Positions 35,636-45,136 of a DNA stretch of 64,000 bases are shown piece after piece. Within the stretch, counting starts at the first letter, position 1, and each line of letters opens with the position of its first letter. Position numbers and translations under genes: made by a program. The DNA is taken from positions 27,026 through 91,025 of the forward strand of contig JADJOR010000013.1 in the NCBI GenBank assembly GCA_016713665.1, read 5' to 3'. The stretch is from Deltaproteobacteria bacterium (GTDB lineage Bacteria > Myxococcota_A > UBA9160 > UBA4427). Below the pieces are notes generated by a model. That model did no database searches, had not been told where the DNA came from, and was given only the letters and a program-made list of their open reading frames with translations.

Positions 35636-36811
35636 CTAACGCGGCACGCGCGGCATGCGGAGCCCGGCCATCGAGACGATCTCGCGCTGGATCTCGTTGA
35701 CGCCGCCGCCGAACGTGTTGATCGTGCCCATGCGCGCCTCGAGCTCGATGTCGCCGTCGACCTGGGCGCCGGGGGAGCTGCTCTCGACCAGCGACGCGGG
35801 CCCGACGATCTCCTGGAGCAGGCGGTAGACCTCGAGGACGACCTCGGTGCCGTAGACCTTGACCGCGGAGGCGTCGGCGGGGTTCACGAAGCCCGTCTCG
35901 AGGGCCGCAGCCATGCGCCAGTTGAGGAGCTTCATCGCCTCGATGCGCGCGAAGACCTCGGCCAGGTTGTGCTGGACCCAGGGCAGGTCGATCATCTTGC
36001 GGCCGTCGGAGGTCTCCGTCGAGCGCGCCCAGTCGATGACCTTCTCGGTCCGCGAATAACAGGCCGAGCCGAAGGCCGCGAGGCCGACGCGCTCGTGGTT
36101 CAGCTGGGTCGTGATGAGCTTCCAGCCGCCGTTGACGCCGCCGACGACGGCGTCCTCGGGGACGCGGACGTTCTCGTAGTAGCTCATCGCCGTCGCCCCA
36201 TCGCCGACGGTGTGGATCGGCGAGGCGCTGAAGCCCTTCGCGTCGGCGGGCACGATGAACATCGTGATGCCCTTGTGCTTCGGGGCGTTCGGGTCCGTCC
36301 GGGCGGCGAGCCAGATGTAGTCGGTGTCCGTCGCACCGCTCGTGAACATCTTCGTCCCGTTGATGACCCACTCCTTGCCGTCCTTCACGGCGGAGGTCGT
36401 GAGGCTCGCGAGGTCGGTGCCCGCGTTGGGCTCGCTGTAGCCGATCGAGAAATGGCACTCGCCGGCGAGGATGCGCGGGAGGAACTCGCGCTTCTGCGCT
36501 TCGCTGCCGAAGTCCATCAGCGCGGGGCCGACGGTCGAGACCGTCACGAAGGGAAACGGCGCGTTCGCGCGGCGCTGCTCTTCGAGGAAGATCATCTGCT
36601 CGACCATCGTCATGCCGCCGCCGCCGTACTCCTTCGGCCAGCCGACGCCGAGCCAGCCGTCCTTGCCGATCTGGCTGATCAGCTCGCGGTAGAGCTTGCC
36701 GCCCTCCATGCCGCGCACGCTGCGACGTCGCTCCGGTGTCATCAGCTCGTTGAAGTAGTTGCGCAGCGTCGTGCGCAGGGTCTTCTGCTCGGGCGTGAGG
36801 TCGATGTACAT
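35636..36811 (-). CDS. acyl-CoA dehydrogenase
   Basis: 391 residues, full-length FAD enzyme. The start is MYIDLTPEQKTLRTTLRNYF. It carries CHFSIGYSEPNAGTDLASLT (FAD/substrate strand), WVINGTKMFTSGATDTDYIW, VKVYGTEVVLEVYRLLQEIV with the likely catalytic Glu after YGT, and the end TFGGGVNEIQREIVSMAGL. It resembles FadE29/ChsE-type dehydrogenases. It is the first gene of the operon and lies 386 bases upstream of, and divergent from, the XRE-cupin regulator. Confidence 0.93.
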   Translation of the reverse strand: MYIDLTPEQKTLRTTLRNYFNELMTPERRRSVRGMEGGKLYRELISQIGKDGWLGVGWPKEYGGGGMTMVEQMIFLEEQRRANAPFPFVTVSTVGPALMDFGSEAQKREFLPRILAGECHFSIGYSEPNAGTDLASLTTSAVKDGKEWVINGTKMFTSGATDTDYIWLAARTDPNAPKHKGITMFIVPADAKGFSASPIHTVGDGATAMSYYENVRVPEDAVVGGVNGGWKLITTQLNHERVGLAAFGSACYSRTEKVIDWARSTETSDGRKMIDLPWVQHNLAEVFARIEAMKLLNWRMAAALETGFVNPADASAVKVYGTEVVLEVYRLLQEIVGPASLVESSSPGAQVDGDIELEARMGTINTFGGGVNEIQREIVSMAGLRMPRVPR

Positions 36812-37103
36812 GGCTGCCTCGTTCGGTCGACGCGCCGCGCCGGTTGGCTCCGGTCGATCGACGTCGGAAGGGAGATGGGCTGGATCCCGCCAGCCGCCGC
36901 GGGGCGGGGCTGGTCTGGCGGGACGATAGCGGCGGCGGCGGGCTGGTGGAACGCGTTCTACAGGCGGACGGGCTCGAGCCGGCAGGCTCGACCCGGGGCA
37001 TTCGAGCAGACGGACCCGAGGAGTCGATCCCGAGGACTCGACCCCACGGGGCATGTGACGAATCGCGAGGGGGCTGCATTTCCGAGGGGCGGGGTCGATT
37101 GCC

Positions 37104-37119
37104 AATGAGAACCATTTTC
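37104..37119. promoter_or_regulatory. Fur-box-like sequence in divergent intergenic region
   Basis: AATGAGAACCATTTTC matches 13 of 16 bases of the core AATGATAATCATTATC of the classical Fur consensus. It lies in the 386-base space between the acyl-CoA dehydrogenase operon and the XRE-cupin gene, 78 bases before the latter. The rest of this space holds no gene that could be recognised. Regulation by Fur is inferred only. Confidence 0.45.
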
Positions 37120-37196
37120 GGGGTTCTGGGCAGCGGCTCCCACTTCCCGTCCCGCCGGCGGGTATTCTCGGCGAAGCAGCAGGGGGTAGGCCGGTT

Positions 37197-37838
37197 TTGG
37201 ACGAGGACCTGAAGCGGATTGCGGCTCGGATTCGGACCTGGCGAAACGATGCGCGACTGACCCTGCAGCAGCTGGGCGACCGATCCGGCGTCTCGGCGAG
37301 CACGATCCACAAGATCGAGAACCTCCAGACCGTGCCGACCATCGCGGTGCTGTTGAAGGTCGCCCACGGCCTGGCCCGCCGGCCGAGCGAGCTGCTGGCC
37401 GAGATCGAGGCGGGGGAGCAGGTCGCGATCCTGCGCCGCGACGATCGCCCGCGGGCGCAGCTCGGCGAGGGGGGCGAGATCGAGCACCTGATCGGGATGA
37501 TCCCGCGCAGCCAGCTCGACGTCTGGCGCATCCGCCTCGAGCCGGGCATCGGCGTCGGCATGCCGGGCACCGAGCCCTGGCAATTCCACGGCGAAGTCGC
37601 GCTCATCGTCGAGGAGGGCGCTCTCGAGGCGGTCGTCGGGGAGGAGACCTACGAGCTCGCCCGGGGCGACTCGCTGCACTTCGATCCGAGCGTTCCCCAC
37701 CGCTGGTTCGCGAGCGACGGCAAGCCCGCGATGGTCCTCGTGACGGCGATCCTGCCCGACCGGATCCACGCGGATCTCGCGACCCGGATCGCTCGGGCCG
37801 GCGCGAATCACGAAGATCCCTACTGCCTGAACGCGTAG
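37197..37838 (+). CDS. XRE-family regulator with C-terminal cupin
   Basis: 213 residues from TTG. The N-terminal helix-turn-helix (RIRTWRNDARLTLQQLGDRS; SASTIHKIENLQTVPT) spans residues ~8-62. A cupin domain follows from ~110 (WQFHGEVALIVEEGALEAVV; LARGDSLHFDPSVPHRWFAS). Such HTH-cupin proteins sense small ligands and usually control adjacent catabolic genes. Candidates here are the divergent dehydrogenase operon or the deacylase-like gene 42 bases downstream. Confidence 0.9.
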   Translation: MDEDLKRIAARIRTWRNDARLTLQQLGDRSGVSASTIHKIENLQTVPTIAVLLKVAHGLARRPSELLAEIEAGEQVAILRRDDRPRAQLGEGGEIEHLIGMIPRSQLDVWRIRLEPGIGVGMPGTEPWQFHGEVALIVEEGALEAVVGEETYELARGDSLHFDPSVPHRWFASDGKPAMVLVTAILPDRIHADLATRIARAGANHEDPYCLNA

Positions 37839-37880
37839 ACTCTCCGGGCCGGGCCTTCGCCCGGACCGGAGGTACGCGCC

Positions 37881-39539
37881 ATGAAGACCCTGCTCCGCGG
37901 TGGCCTCGTCGTCGACGGCACGCTCGCCCCGGCCCGCGCGGCCGACGTCCTGCTCGAGGGGGACCGGATCGAAGCCGTCGGCGCGATCGCGCCCTCCGAC
38001 GCCCGGGACGCGAGAGTCGTCGACTGCACGGGCCAGGTCGTCGCCCCCGGCTTCATCGACGTCCATACCCATTACGACGCGCAGGTCTTCTGGGATCCGG
38101 ATCTCACGCCTTCCTCCTGGCACGGCGTCACGACCGTCGTCATGGGCAATTGCGGCTTCGGCATCGCGCCGACGCGGCCGAAGGATCGCGGCACGATCGC
38201 GCGCATCCTCGAGAACGTGGAGGGCATGACGCTCGAGGCCCTCGAGGCCGGCATTCCGTGGGGCTTCGAGACGTTTCCCGAGTATCTCGCCGCCGTGTCG
38301 CGTCTGCCGTTACGACTCAACGTCGCCGCCTACGTGGGTCACACACCGGTGCGTCAGTATGTCCTCGGCGACGCCGCCACCGAGCGGGCCGCGACGCCCG
38401 ACGAGGTCGACGCGATGCGGCGGATCGTCGGCGAGGCGATCGACGCGGGCGCCATCGGCTTCTCGACCTCGCACGCGGCGTCCCACGTCGGCGCCTACGG
38501 CCGGCCGATCCCGAGCCGCCTCGCGGAGATCTCGGAGATCCGCGCGCTCGCCGGCGAGCTCGGCCGCCGCGGGGTCGGCGTCGTGGAGGCGACCTGGGGC
38601 CCCGATCTCTTCGTCGACGAGTTCGCGGCGCTGGCGAAGGAGATCGATCGCCCCGTCTCCTGGGCCGCGATCATGGCGACGCGCCGTCAGCCCGAGTACG
38701 CGCCGGACGTCGTGCGGCGGACCGCCGCCGCGGGTGGTCTCGTCCGACCGCAGATCGCGGGGCGCGCGATCGTCGTGCAGATCATGCTGACCGATCCCGG
38801 CCCGTTCGGGAACGTGCCGAGCTTCGTCGAGGTCCTGGCGCTGCCGCATGCGGAGCGGCCGGCGCGCTACCGCGACGCCGCCTGGCGCGCGCGCGCCGAG
38901 CGCGAGATCACGGCGTCCTGGGGCGACATCGTCGATCGCGCCCGCGTGTCCGAGAGCGAGCGCCACAAGGAGCTCGTCTGGGGCCCGACGCTCGGCGAGC
39001 TCGCCCGCGCCCGGGGCGGGACGAGCGCCTTCGCGCTCATGATCGATCTCGCCCTCGAAGAGGAGCTCGCGACCCGCTTCCATGTTCCGATGACGAACGA
39101 CAACGAAGAGCAGATCGGCTGGATGCTGAACGAGGACCATCTGCTGCTCGGCCTCTCGGATGCCGGCGCCCACACGAGCCAGCTCTGCGACGCCGACTTC
39201 GCGACCTATCTGCTCCAGCACTGGTGGCGCGAGACGAAGACGATCTCGCTCGAGCGCGCGATCTGGCGACTGACGGGCCAGCCGGCGGAGTTCCTCGGCC
39301 TGCCCGACCGCGGGCGCGTCGCCCCCGGCGCCGTCGCCGACGTCGTCGTCTTCGATCCCGAGACCGTCGGGTCGACGGCCCTCGAGCGGCTCCACGATCT
39401 GCCGACGGGCGCCGATCGCCTGGTCGCCCGCAGCCGCGGCATCGAGCACGTCTTCGTCGCGGGCCAGGCGATCCGCCGCGGCGGGCGCGATCTCCCGGCG
39501 GGCGGTGCCGGACGCGTCCTGAGGCCGACGAAGCGCTGA
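37881..39539 (+). CDS. N-acyl-D-amino-acid deacylase-like amidohydrolase
   Basis: 552 residues, D-aminoacylase/amidohydrolase-3 type. Features: an N-terminal beta-sandwich (LLRGGLVVDGTLAPARAADV), metal motif PGFIDVHTHYDAQVFWDPDL, GVTTVVMGNCGFGIAPTRP, EATWG in strand 4, and GLSDAGAHTSQLCDADF with the catalytic Asp. The C-terminal end LGLPDRGRVAPGAVADVVVF rebuilds the sandwich. Many proteins of this type in such genomes act on unknown amides rather than D-amino acids. It is probably cotranscribed with the regulator. Confidence 0.9.
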   Translation: MKTLLRGGLVVDGTLAPARAADVLLEGDRIEAVGAIAPSDARDARVVDCTGQVVAPGFIDVHTHYDAQVFWDPDLTPSSWHGVTTVVMGNCGFGIAPTRPKDRGTIARILENVEGMTLEALEAGIPWGFETFPEYLAAVSRLPLRLNVAAYVGHTPVRQYVLGDAATERAATPDEVDAMRRIVGEAIDAGAIGFSTSHAASHVGAYGRPIPSRLAEISEIRALAGELGRRGVGVVEATWGPDLFVDEFAALAKEIDRPVSWAAIMATRRQPEYAPDVVRRTAAAGGLVRPQIAGRAIVVQIMLTDPGPFGNVPSFVEVLALPHAERPARYRDAAWRARAEREITASWGDIVDRARVSESERHKELVWGPTLGELARARGGTSAFALMIDLALEEELATRFHVPMTNDNEEQIGWMLNEDHLLLGLSDAGAHTSQLCDADFATYLLQHWWRETKTISLERAIWRLTGQPAEFLGLPDRGRVAPGAVADVVVFDPETVGSTALERLHDLPTGADRLVARSRGIEHVFVAGQAIRRGGRDLPAGGAGRVLRPTKR

Positions 39540-39636
39540 CGAGCAACCGCACGGAGACCGTGCGCCGACCCCATGTCGACCGCGCGTCGTTGCGCGTCGT
39601 CGCGCATCCCTGCGCGAAGCCGATCAACCGCCGCGT

Positions 39637-42600
39637 TCAGCTCCCCGCCAGCTCGCCGACCGCCGGCCCCGCCGCGCCCGCGCCGGTCTCCGCGGTGCCT
39701 TCGCGCGCGCCGGCCCCGGAGCGCCAGCGCAGCAGATCGTCGAGCACGACATAGCCGACCGGCACGAGGAAGAGCGTCATGATCGCTGCGTAGAGGACCC
39801 CGCAGCCCAGCGAGATCGCCATCGGCACGAAGGGCAGCGCGGGCACCGCCGTCTCGAACATCAACGACAGGAGGCCGAAGAACGTCGTCGCGGTCGTGAG
39901 CACGATCGGCCGGAAGCGCATGATCGCCGCGTCGTGGATCGCCTCGTCGAAGCCCTTCCCCGTGGCGGTCTGGGTGTTGATCGTATGGACCATCACGAGG
40001 GATGCGTTCACGACGACCCCCGAGAGCGCCACGATCCCGAGGATCGAGAAGAAGATCAGGTCCCAGCCGAGCAGCCAATGTCCGAGCACGGCACCGACGA
40101 AGCCGAAGGGGATCACGCTCATGATGATGAACGGCTGGAGATAGGACCCGAGCGGGATCGCGAGCAGGACGTAGATGAGCAGGAGCGCCATCACGAAGCC
40201 GCGGATCACGCTGCCCGCCGCGTCCGCCTGCTCGCGCTGCTCGCCACCCAGGCGATAGGAGACGTTCGGGTAGCGTTCGGAGAGGGTCGGCGACCAGGCG
40301 TGATAGGCGGCCAGGACCTGCTCGGGGGTCGAGACGCTCCGGTCCACCTCGGCCGTGACGGTCACGACGCGCTGGCGATCGGTGCGACGGATCGCGGAGA
40401 AGCCGCGCTCGATCGTCGCGTCGGCGACGGCGCCGAAGGGGACCTCGACGCCCTCCCGCGTCCGGATCCGCATGTCTTCGAGCGAGCCGAGCGAGCGCCG
40501 CTCCGACTCCGGATACCGGATCATGACGCGCACGTCGTCGCGACCGCGCTGGACGCGCTGGGCCTCCTCGCCGTAGAACGCCTGGCGGACCTGACGCGCG
40601 AGATCGTTCTGGGTCAGGCCGAGGGGCAGGGCGCTCGGGCGGACGGCGAGCTGGACCTCCTGCTTGCCCGAGCGGAACGAGTCGGCGACGTCGTTGATGC
40701 CCGCGAAGGTCGCGAGGAACTGCTTGGTCATGGCCGCCGCGCCGGTCAGCTCGTCGAGATCCTCGCTGCCGAAGAGCTCGATGTTGATCGCGTCGCCGAC
40801 CTTGAAGGCATCGGAGCCGAAGACGAGCTCGACGGCATCCGGAACCGCGCCCGTCTTCTCGCGCCAGCGCGAGAGGACCTCGTCGGTCGTGATCTCGCGC
40901 TCCATCGCCGGAACGAGCTCCATGCCGACCTCGGCGAGATGGGAGCCGCCCATCTGCCCGGGCTCGACCGGTCCGTCGCGGGCGAGCTGTTCGCCGATCG
41001 ACCCGAAGGTATGGACGACGACCTGCTGGTCGGGATATTCCGCCTCGATCTCGGCGCGCAGCTCGTCCGCTGCCTGCTGGATCTGGGCGACGGCGATCTC
41101 GGTCCGATCGAGCGGGATGCCGCGCTCCATCGTGAGCGTCGCGTACACGACGTTGCCCGCGACCTGGGGAAAGAACTGGTAGCGGAGGCGACCGCTGATC
41201 ATCAGCGCCGTCGTCAGGACCAGCACGCCGACGCAGGCCGTGAGCACCGCATAACGCCACTCGATCGCCTGCTCGATCATCCGTCGATAGTGGACGTTCC
41301 CGAGCCGCTCGAGCCATCCGATCGTCCGGTCCTGGAACGCGAGCCAGCGTCGGACGAACGCGTTCGGCGGGGCGCTGCCCTTGGGCGTGAGCTTGCGGTG
41401 GGCGAGGTGGGCCGGGAGGACGAGCTGGGACTCGATCAGGGAGAAGACGAGGGTCAGGATCGCCACGTGGCCCACGACGCCGATGAAGCTCCCCATCCGG
41501 CCCTCGACGAGCAGGATCGGCAGGAAGGCGGCCATCGTCGTCAGTACGCCGAATACGACCGGGACGCTCATGGCCTGGGTCCCTCGGATCGCGGCCTCGA
41601 CCTGGTCGCCGGTCTCCTCTTCGATGCTCTGCACCGATTCCCCGATCACGACCGCATCGTCCGTCAGGATGCCCAGCACCAGGATGAAGGCCATCAACGT
41701 CATCGTATTGATCGTGAGCCCGAAGAACGGGAACAACATGAGCGCGCCGAGCAGGGAGATCGGGACCCCCGCCGCGACCCAGAGCGCGAGCCGGAAGCGC
41801 AGGAAGAGCGTCAGGACCACGACGACGAGCAGGAGGCCCTGCCAGGCGTTCTTGCCCATCACGGCGAGGCGCGTGACGAGATCCATCGACTCGTCGTTGA
41901 AGATCGTGATCGAGACGCCCTCGGGCAGCTTCGCGCGGAAGCGCGGGACCCAGGCCTTGAGCGCGTCGGCGGCCTTGCGGACGTCCTCCTCGCCGATCAG
42001 CTGGACGCGGATCACGACCGAGGGGTCGCCGTTGAAGAGGCCGCGCAGGTCGGTGTCCTCGAAGCCATCGACGACGCGGCCGAGCTCGCCGAGGCGGACG
42101 ATCGTGCCGTCGGTGCGCGTCAGCACGACGATCTTCTCGAACTCCTCGCCGCGATAGGCCTGGCCCTTCGCGCGCAGCAGGATCTCGCCGCCCTCGGTCT
42201 TGACCGATCCGCCGGGCAGGTCGAGCGATGCGTTGCGGACGGCGGCGGCGACGGCTTCGAGGGTCAGGCCGTGGCGGCGCAGCGTCTCCTCGGAGACCTC
42301 GACGGAGATCTCGTAGGGGCGGTCGTAGCGCAGCTCGGCCTGCGAGACCTCGGGTAGCTCTGCGATCTCGTCCCGCGCGCGTTGCCCGAGCTCCTTCAGA
42401 TCGCGCTCGCCGATGCGCCCGGACAGGGCGATCTTCATGACGCCCCGGCGGACTTCGTACTTCGAGACCGTCGGCTTCTCGGCCTCGATCGGGAAGGTGT
42501 CGATCGCGTCGACCCGGTTCTTGATCTCGGCGTCGCGGCGTCGACGTCGCTGCCGACGAGCAGCTCGACCGTCACGTTGCACGCGCCTTCGACGGCGATC

Positions 42601-42848
42601 GTGTTGATGCGATCGAGGTTGGGCGTGCCCTCGATCGCTTCCTCGACGCGGAGGCAGATCGATTCCTCGACCTCCTCGGGCGAGGCGCCGCGGTACTCGA
42701 CGGTGACGCGGACGGCCTCGGGCTCGATCGCCGGGAACTCCTCCTGCCGGACGGAGGTCGCGCCGAGCAGGCCTCCGACGACCATGACGAGCATCAGCAG
42801 GTTGGCGGCGACGGGATTGTGGACGAACCACGCGATCGCGCGATTCAT
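39637..42848 (-). CDS. RND efflux permease (AcrB/HAE1 type), frameshifted
   Basis: About 1070 residues once repaired. The start MNRAIAWFVHNPVAANLLML overlaps the adaptor gene by ATGA. The first ~105 residues run in one frame to LLVGSDVDAA, and the protein then continues one frame over at EIKNRVDAIDTFPIE, so one base is lost near 42528-42545. The rest is complete: RND helices with the relay region GILTDDAVVIGESV, the second half VALSGVVVNASLVMVHTIN, and periplasmic pore loops. The family exports drugs or lipids with proton energy. It is either a pseudogene or a sequencing indel. Confidence 0.9.
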
Positions 42849-44158
42849 GCGCCGCTCCATTCGGAGCCGGCCGGCGCGGCGGGGGACGGGGGCGCGCTCG
42901 CTGCGGCGGGATCGGCGGGCGCGCCGGGCGCCGCGACGGCCGCGGGTGCGGCGGGCGAGCCGGGCAGGACCGCCGGCGGGTCGTCGACGGTCCGGACGGG
43001 GCCGTTCTCGACCACGACCTGGATCGGCGAGACGCAGATGCGCTCGCCGGGGTCGAGCGGGCCCTGGATCAGGACCTCGTCGCGGTCGATGCGGAGGACC
43101 TGGACCGGGCGGGTATGGATCCGGCTCTCCGCGTCGACGACGAGGATCTTCGAGCCTTCGCGCATCGCATAACGCGGGACCACGACCACGTTCTTCGCCT
43201 CGGGGCCGACGATCTCGGCCTCGACGAAGAGGCCGACCGCGAGGGGCGGCCGGCTCTCTGCATCGCTCGCCGAATAGGGATCGTCGACGCGGGCGACGAC
43301 GTTCATCATGCGGCTCTTCTCGTCGATCTCGCCTTCCGTCCGCACGATGCGGCCGGTCCACTCGAAGGGACGGCCGGCAAAGACGGCGCGCAGGAGGACC
43401 TCGGGACCTTCGCCCGGCGCGTCGGGCGGGGCGACCCGGGGATCGGGCAGATCGAGGAAGGCGATCTCGTGGTCCGGGATCGGGAGGCGGATCTCGGCGT
43501 AGTCGGTCGCGTAGAGCCGGCCGATCAGGTTGCCGCGGGTCACGAACTGGCCGATGTCGACGTGCTCCTCCCGGACGCGGCCGTCGAAGGGCGCGCGGAT
43601 CTGGCTGCGCTCGAGGTCGCGCCGCGCCTGCTCGTGGGCGGCGCGCGCGTCGATCACGGCGGCCTCGGCGACGGACGCCGCGCGGCGCGCGTCGGCGAGC
43701 TGGGACGCGCTCGCGACGCCGGCCTTCGAGAGGCCCTCGCGGCGCTCGAGCTCCGAGGCGGCGAACTCGTACTCGCTCTCGGCGCGCTGCAGCGCCGCGC
43801 GCTGGCGCTCGACGGCGAGCTCGAAGTCGCGGGTCTCGATCCGGATCAGGGCGTCGCCCTTCTTGAAGAAGCCGCCGGGGGCGAAGGTCGGCGAGAGCCA
43901 GACGACGCGGCCGGGGACCTCGGCGACGAGGTCCGCTTCGGTGCGGGGGGCGACGGTGCCCTGGGTGCGGACGCGATGGCGCAGCGTCGTCGCCTTGCCC
44001 TCGATGGTGCGCACCGTCGGAATCGCCCGCTCGGGCTCCTTGAATTCGACGGAGGGCGCGGTCGCGACGATGACGAACGCGCCGAGCAGCGACAGCGCGG
44101 CGAGGGCGAGGGGCACGAGCGCCTTGCGCGGCAGCGACTTCAACGAGATCGGCTTCAC
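42845..44158 (-). CDS. periplasmic adaptor (HlyD/MFP family) of RND pump
   Basis: 437 residues from a GTG overlapping the regulator stop (GTGA). Residues ~12-33 form a membrane anchor. Lipoyl halves are VPGRVVWLSPTFAPGGFFKK and SQIRAPFDGRVREEHVDIGQ, with an alpha-hairpin between them (RQRAALQRAESEYEFAASEL...). The beta-barrel follows. The C-terminus has an Ala/Pro-rich tail of ~40 residues. It joins the RND permease to an outer-membrane channel; no TolC-like gene is next to it. Confidence 0.93.
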   Translation of the reverse strand: MKPISLKSLPRKALVPLALAALSLLGAFVIVATAPSVEFKEPERAIPTVRTIEGKATTLRHRVRTQGTVAPRTEADLVAEVPGRVVWLSPTFAPGGFFKKGDALIRIETRDFELAVERQRAALQRAESEYEFAASELERREGLSKAGVASASQLADARRAASVAEAAVIDARAAHEQARRDLERSQIRAPFDGRVREEHVDIGQFVTRGNLIGRLYATDYAEIRLPIPDHEIAFLDLPDPRVAPPDAPGEGPEVLLRAVFAGRPFEWTGRIVRTEGEIDEKSRMMNVVARVDDPYSASDAESRPPLAVGLFVEAEIVGPEAKNVVVVPRYAMREGSKILVVDAESRIHTRPVQVLRIDRDEVLIQGPLDPGERICVSPIQVVVENGPVRTVDDPPAVLPGSPAAPAAVAAPGAPADPAAASAPPSPAAPAGSEWSGA

Positions 44159-44880
44159 GAGCGGGCTCCCTTCGCGACGTGCTCCGGCTCCTGCGCCTGC
44201 TCGCGCAGGCTGCGGCGAAAGAGTCGCGACAGATCGTAGATGGCCTCGGCTGCGAGAGCGCCGTCGCTCGCTTCGATCGCGCGGCCGAGTCGGACGAGCA
44301 GCGCGTCGGCCTCGGCGCGTGACGTCGGATCGTCGAAGACGTCGTAGCCGGCCCGCATCTGCCCAGGCTGCATGCGCAGGCCCTTCGCCATCAGCCGGAG
44401 GACCATATTGCCGCTCGCCTCGACGAAGCAATCGCCGAGGGCGTAGACGAGCTCGGCGCGATCGGCGTGGGAGAGCTCGGGGCGCGTCATCGACTCGAGG
44501 ATCGCGAGCATCTGCGCGCGCTGCTCGGGCTTCGCGCGCTCGGTGCCGAGGCGGGCGGCCATCGAGCGGAAGCCGGAGAGCGCCTCGATCGCCTGGTCGA
44601 CGATGTCGGGATCCGACGGATCGTCGAGGGCGAGCAGATGCTCGACGACGTCGAGGCTCGCCTCTTCGATCGGGGCGACCCGCGCTCCGCCCGGCGCGAT
44701 GCGGGCGACCCCGAGCTGGGCCAGGCGCTTGAAGGCTTCGCGGATCGTGCTGCGGTGGACCCCGAAGCGCAGGGCGAGATCCCGCTCCGAGGGGAGCCTC
44801 TCGCCGCATCGGTAATGGCCACGGAGGATGTCGTCGCGCAGGCTCGCTGCGACCTTCGAGTCCTGGGTCGTCGTCGGCAC
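44155..44880 (-). CDS. GntR/FadR-subfamily regulator
   Basis: 241 residues from a GTG at 44880 with GGAG nearby. The winged helix-turn-helix (VAASLRDDILRGHYRCGERL; PSERDLALRFGVHRSTIREAF) is at ~8-75. An all-helical effector domain follows with FadR-like spacing. It starts the RND operon and is followed without a gap by the adaptor. A FadR-like palindrome lies 35 bases upstream of its start, so it probably represses itself and the pump. The ligand is unknown, possibly a fatty acyl-CoA. Confidence 0.9.
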   Translation of the reverse strand: MPTTTQDSKVAASLRDDILRGHYRCGERLPSERDLALRFGVHRSTIREAFKRLAQLGVARIAPGGARVAPIEEASLDVVEHLLALDDPSDPDIVDQAIEALSGFRSMAARLGTERAKPEQRAQMLAILESMTRPELSHADRAELVYALGDCFVEASGNMVLRLMAKGLRMQPGQMRAGYDVFDDPTSRAEADALLVRLGRAIEASDGALAAEAIYDLSRLFRRSLREQAQEPEHVAKGARS

Positions 44881-44914
44881 GTTCGGGGCTCCAGCAGGGG
44901 GCGCGCGGGAGATC

Positions 44915-44925
44915 TGGTCCGACCA
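44915..44925. promoter_or_regulatory. FadR-like operator
   Basis: TGGTCCGACCA is a perfect 5-1-5 palindrome, in the wider context ATCTGGTCCGACCA. It fits the known FadR operator pattern TGGTnnnACCA. It sits 35-45 bases before the GntR-type start, where it would block transcription of the regulator-pump operon. Confidence 0.6.
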
Positions 44926-45136
44926 TGATGGCACGGCCAGGCCGGGCTTGTCGAGGTCGGAAGACGAGATGGGGCCCTGCCGGCATTCGCCCGACCGGCC
45001 CTCGGGCCATCCCTCCATTTTCCTGGGCCGCCTCAAGCGGGGCCGCGGGCCCGTCGCAGAGCGGAGCATGCGGCCCGCCCATCCGGGCGATCGGCCGCGC
45101 TGACTCGAATCCATTCCGGATCGGCGGGGAGCGTTC

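Noticed and set aside
33894..38123. A 1409-codon open frame on the minus strand spanning several genes
   Set aside because: Only its last part is the real dehydrogenase; the rest is antisense or shifted reading of high-GC genes, with Arg/Pro-rich content.
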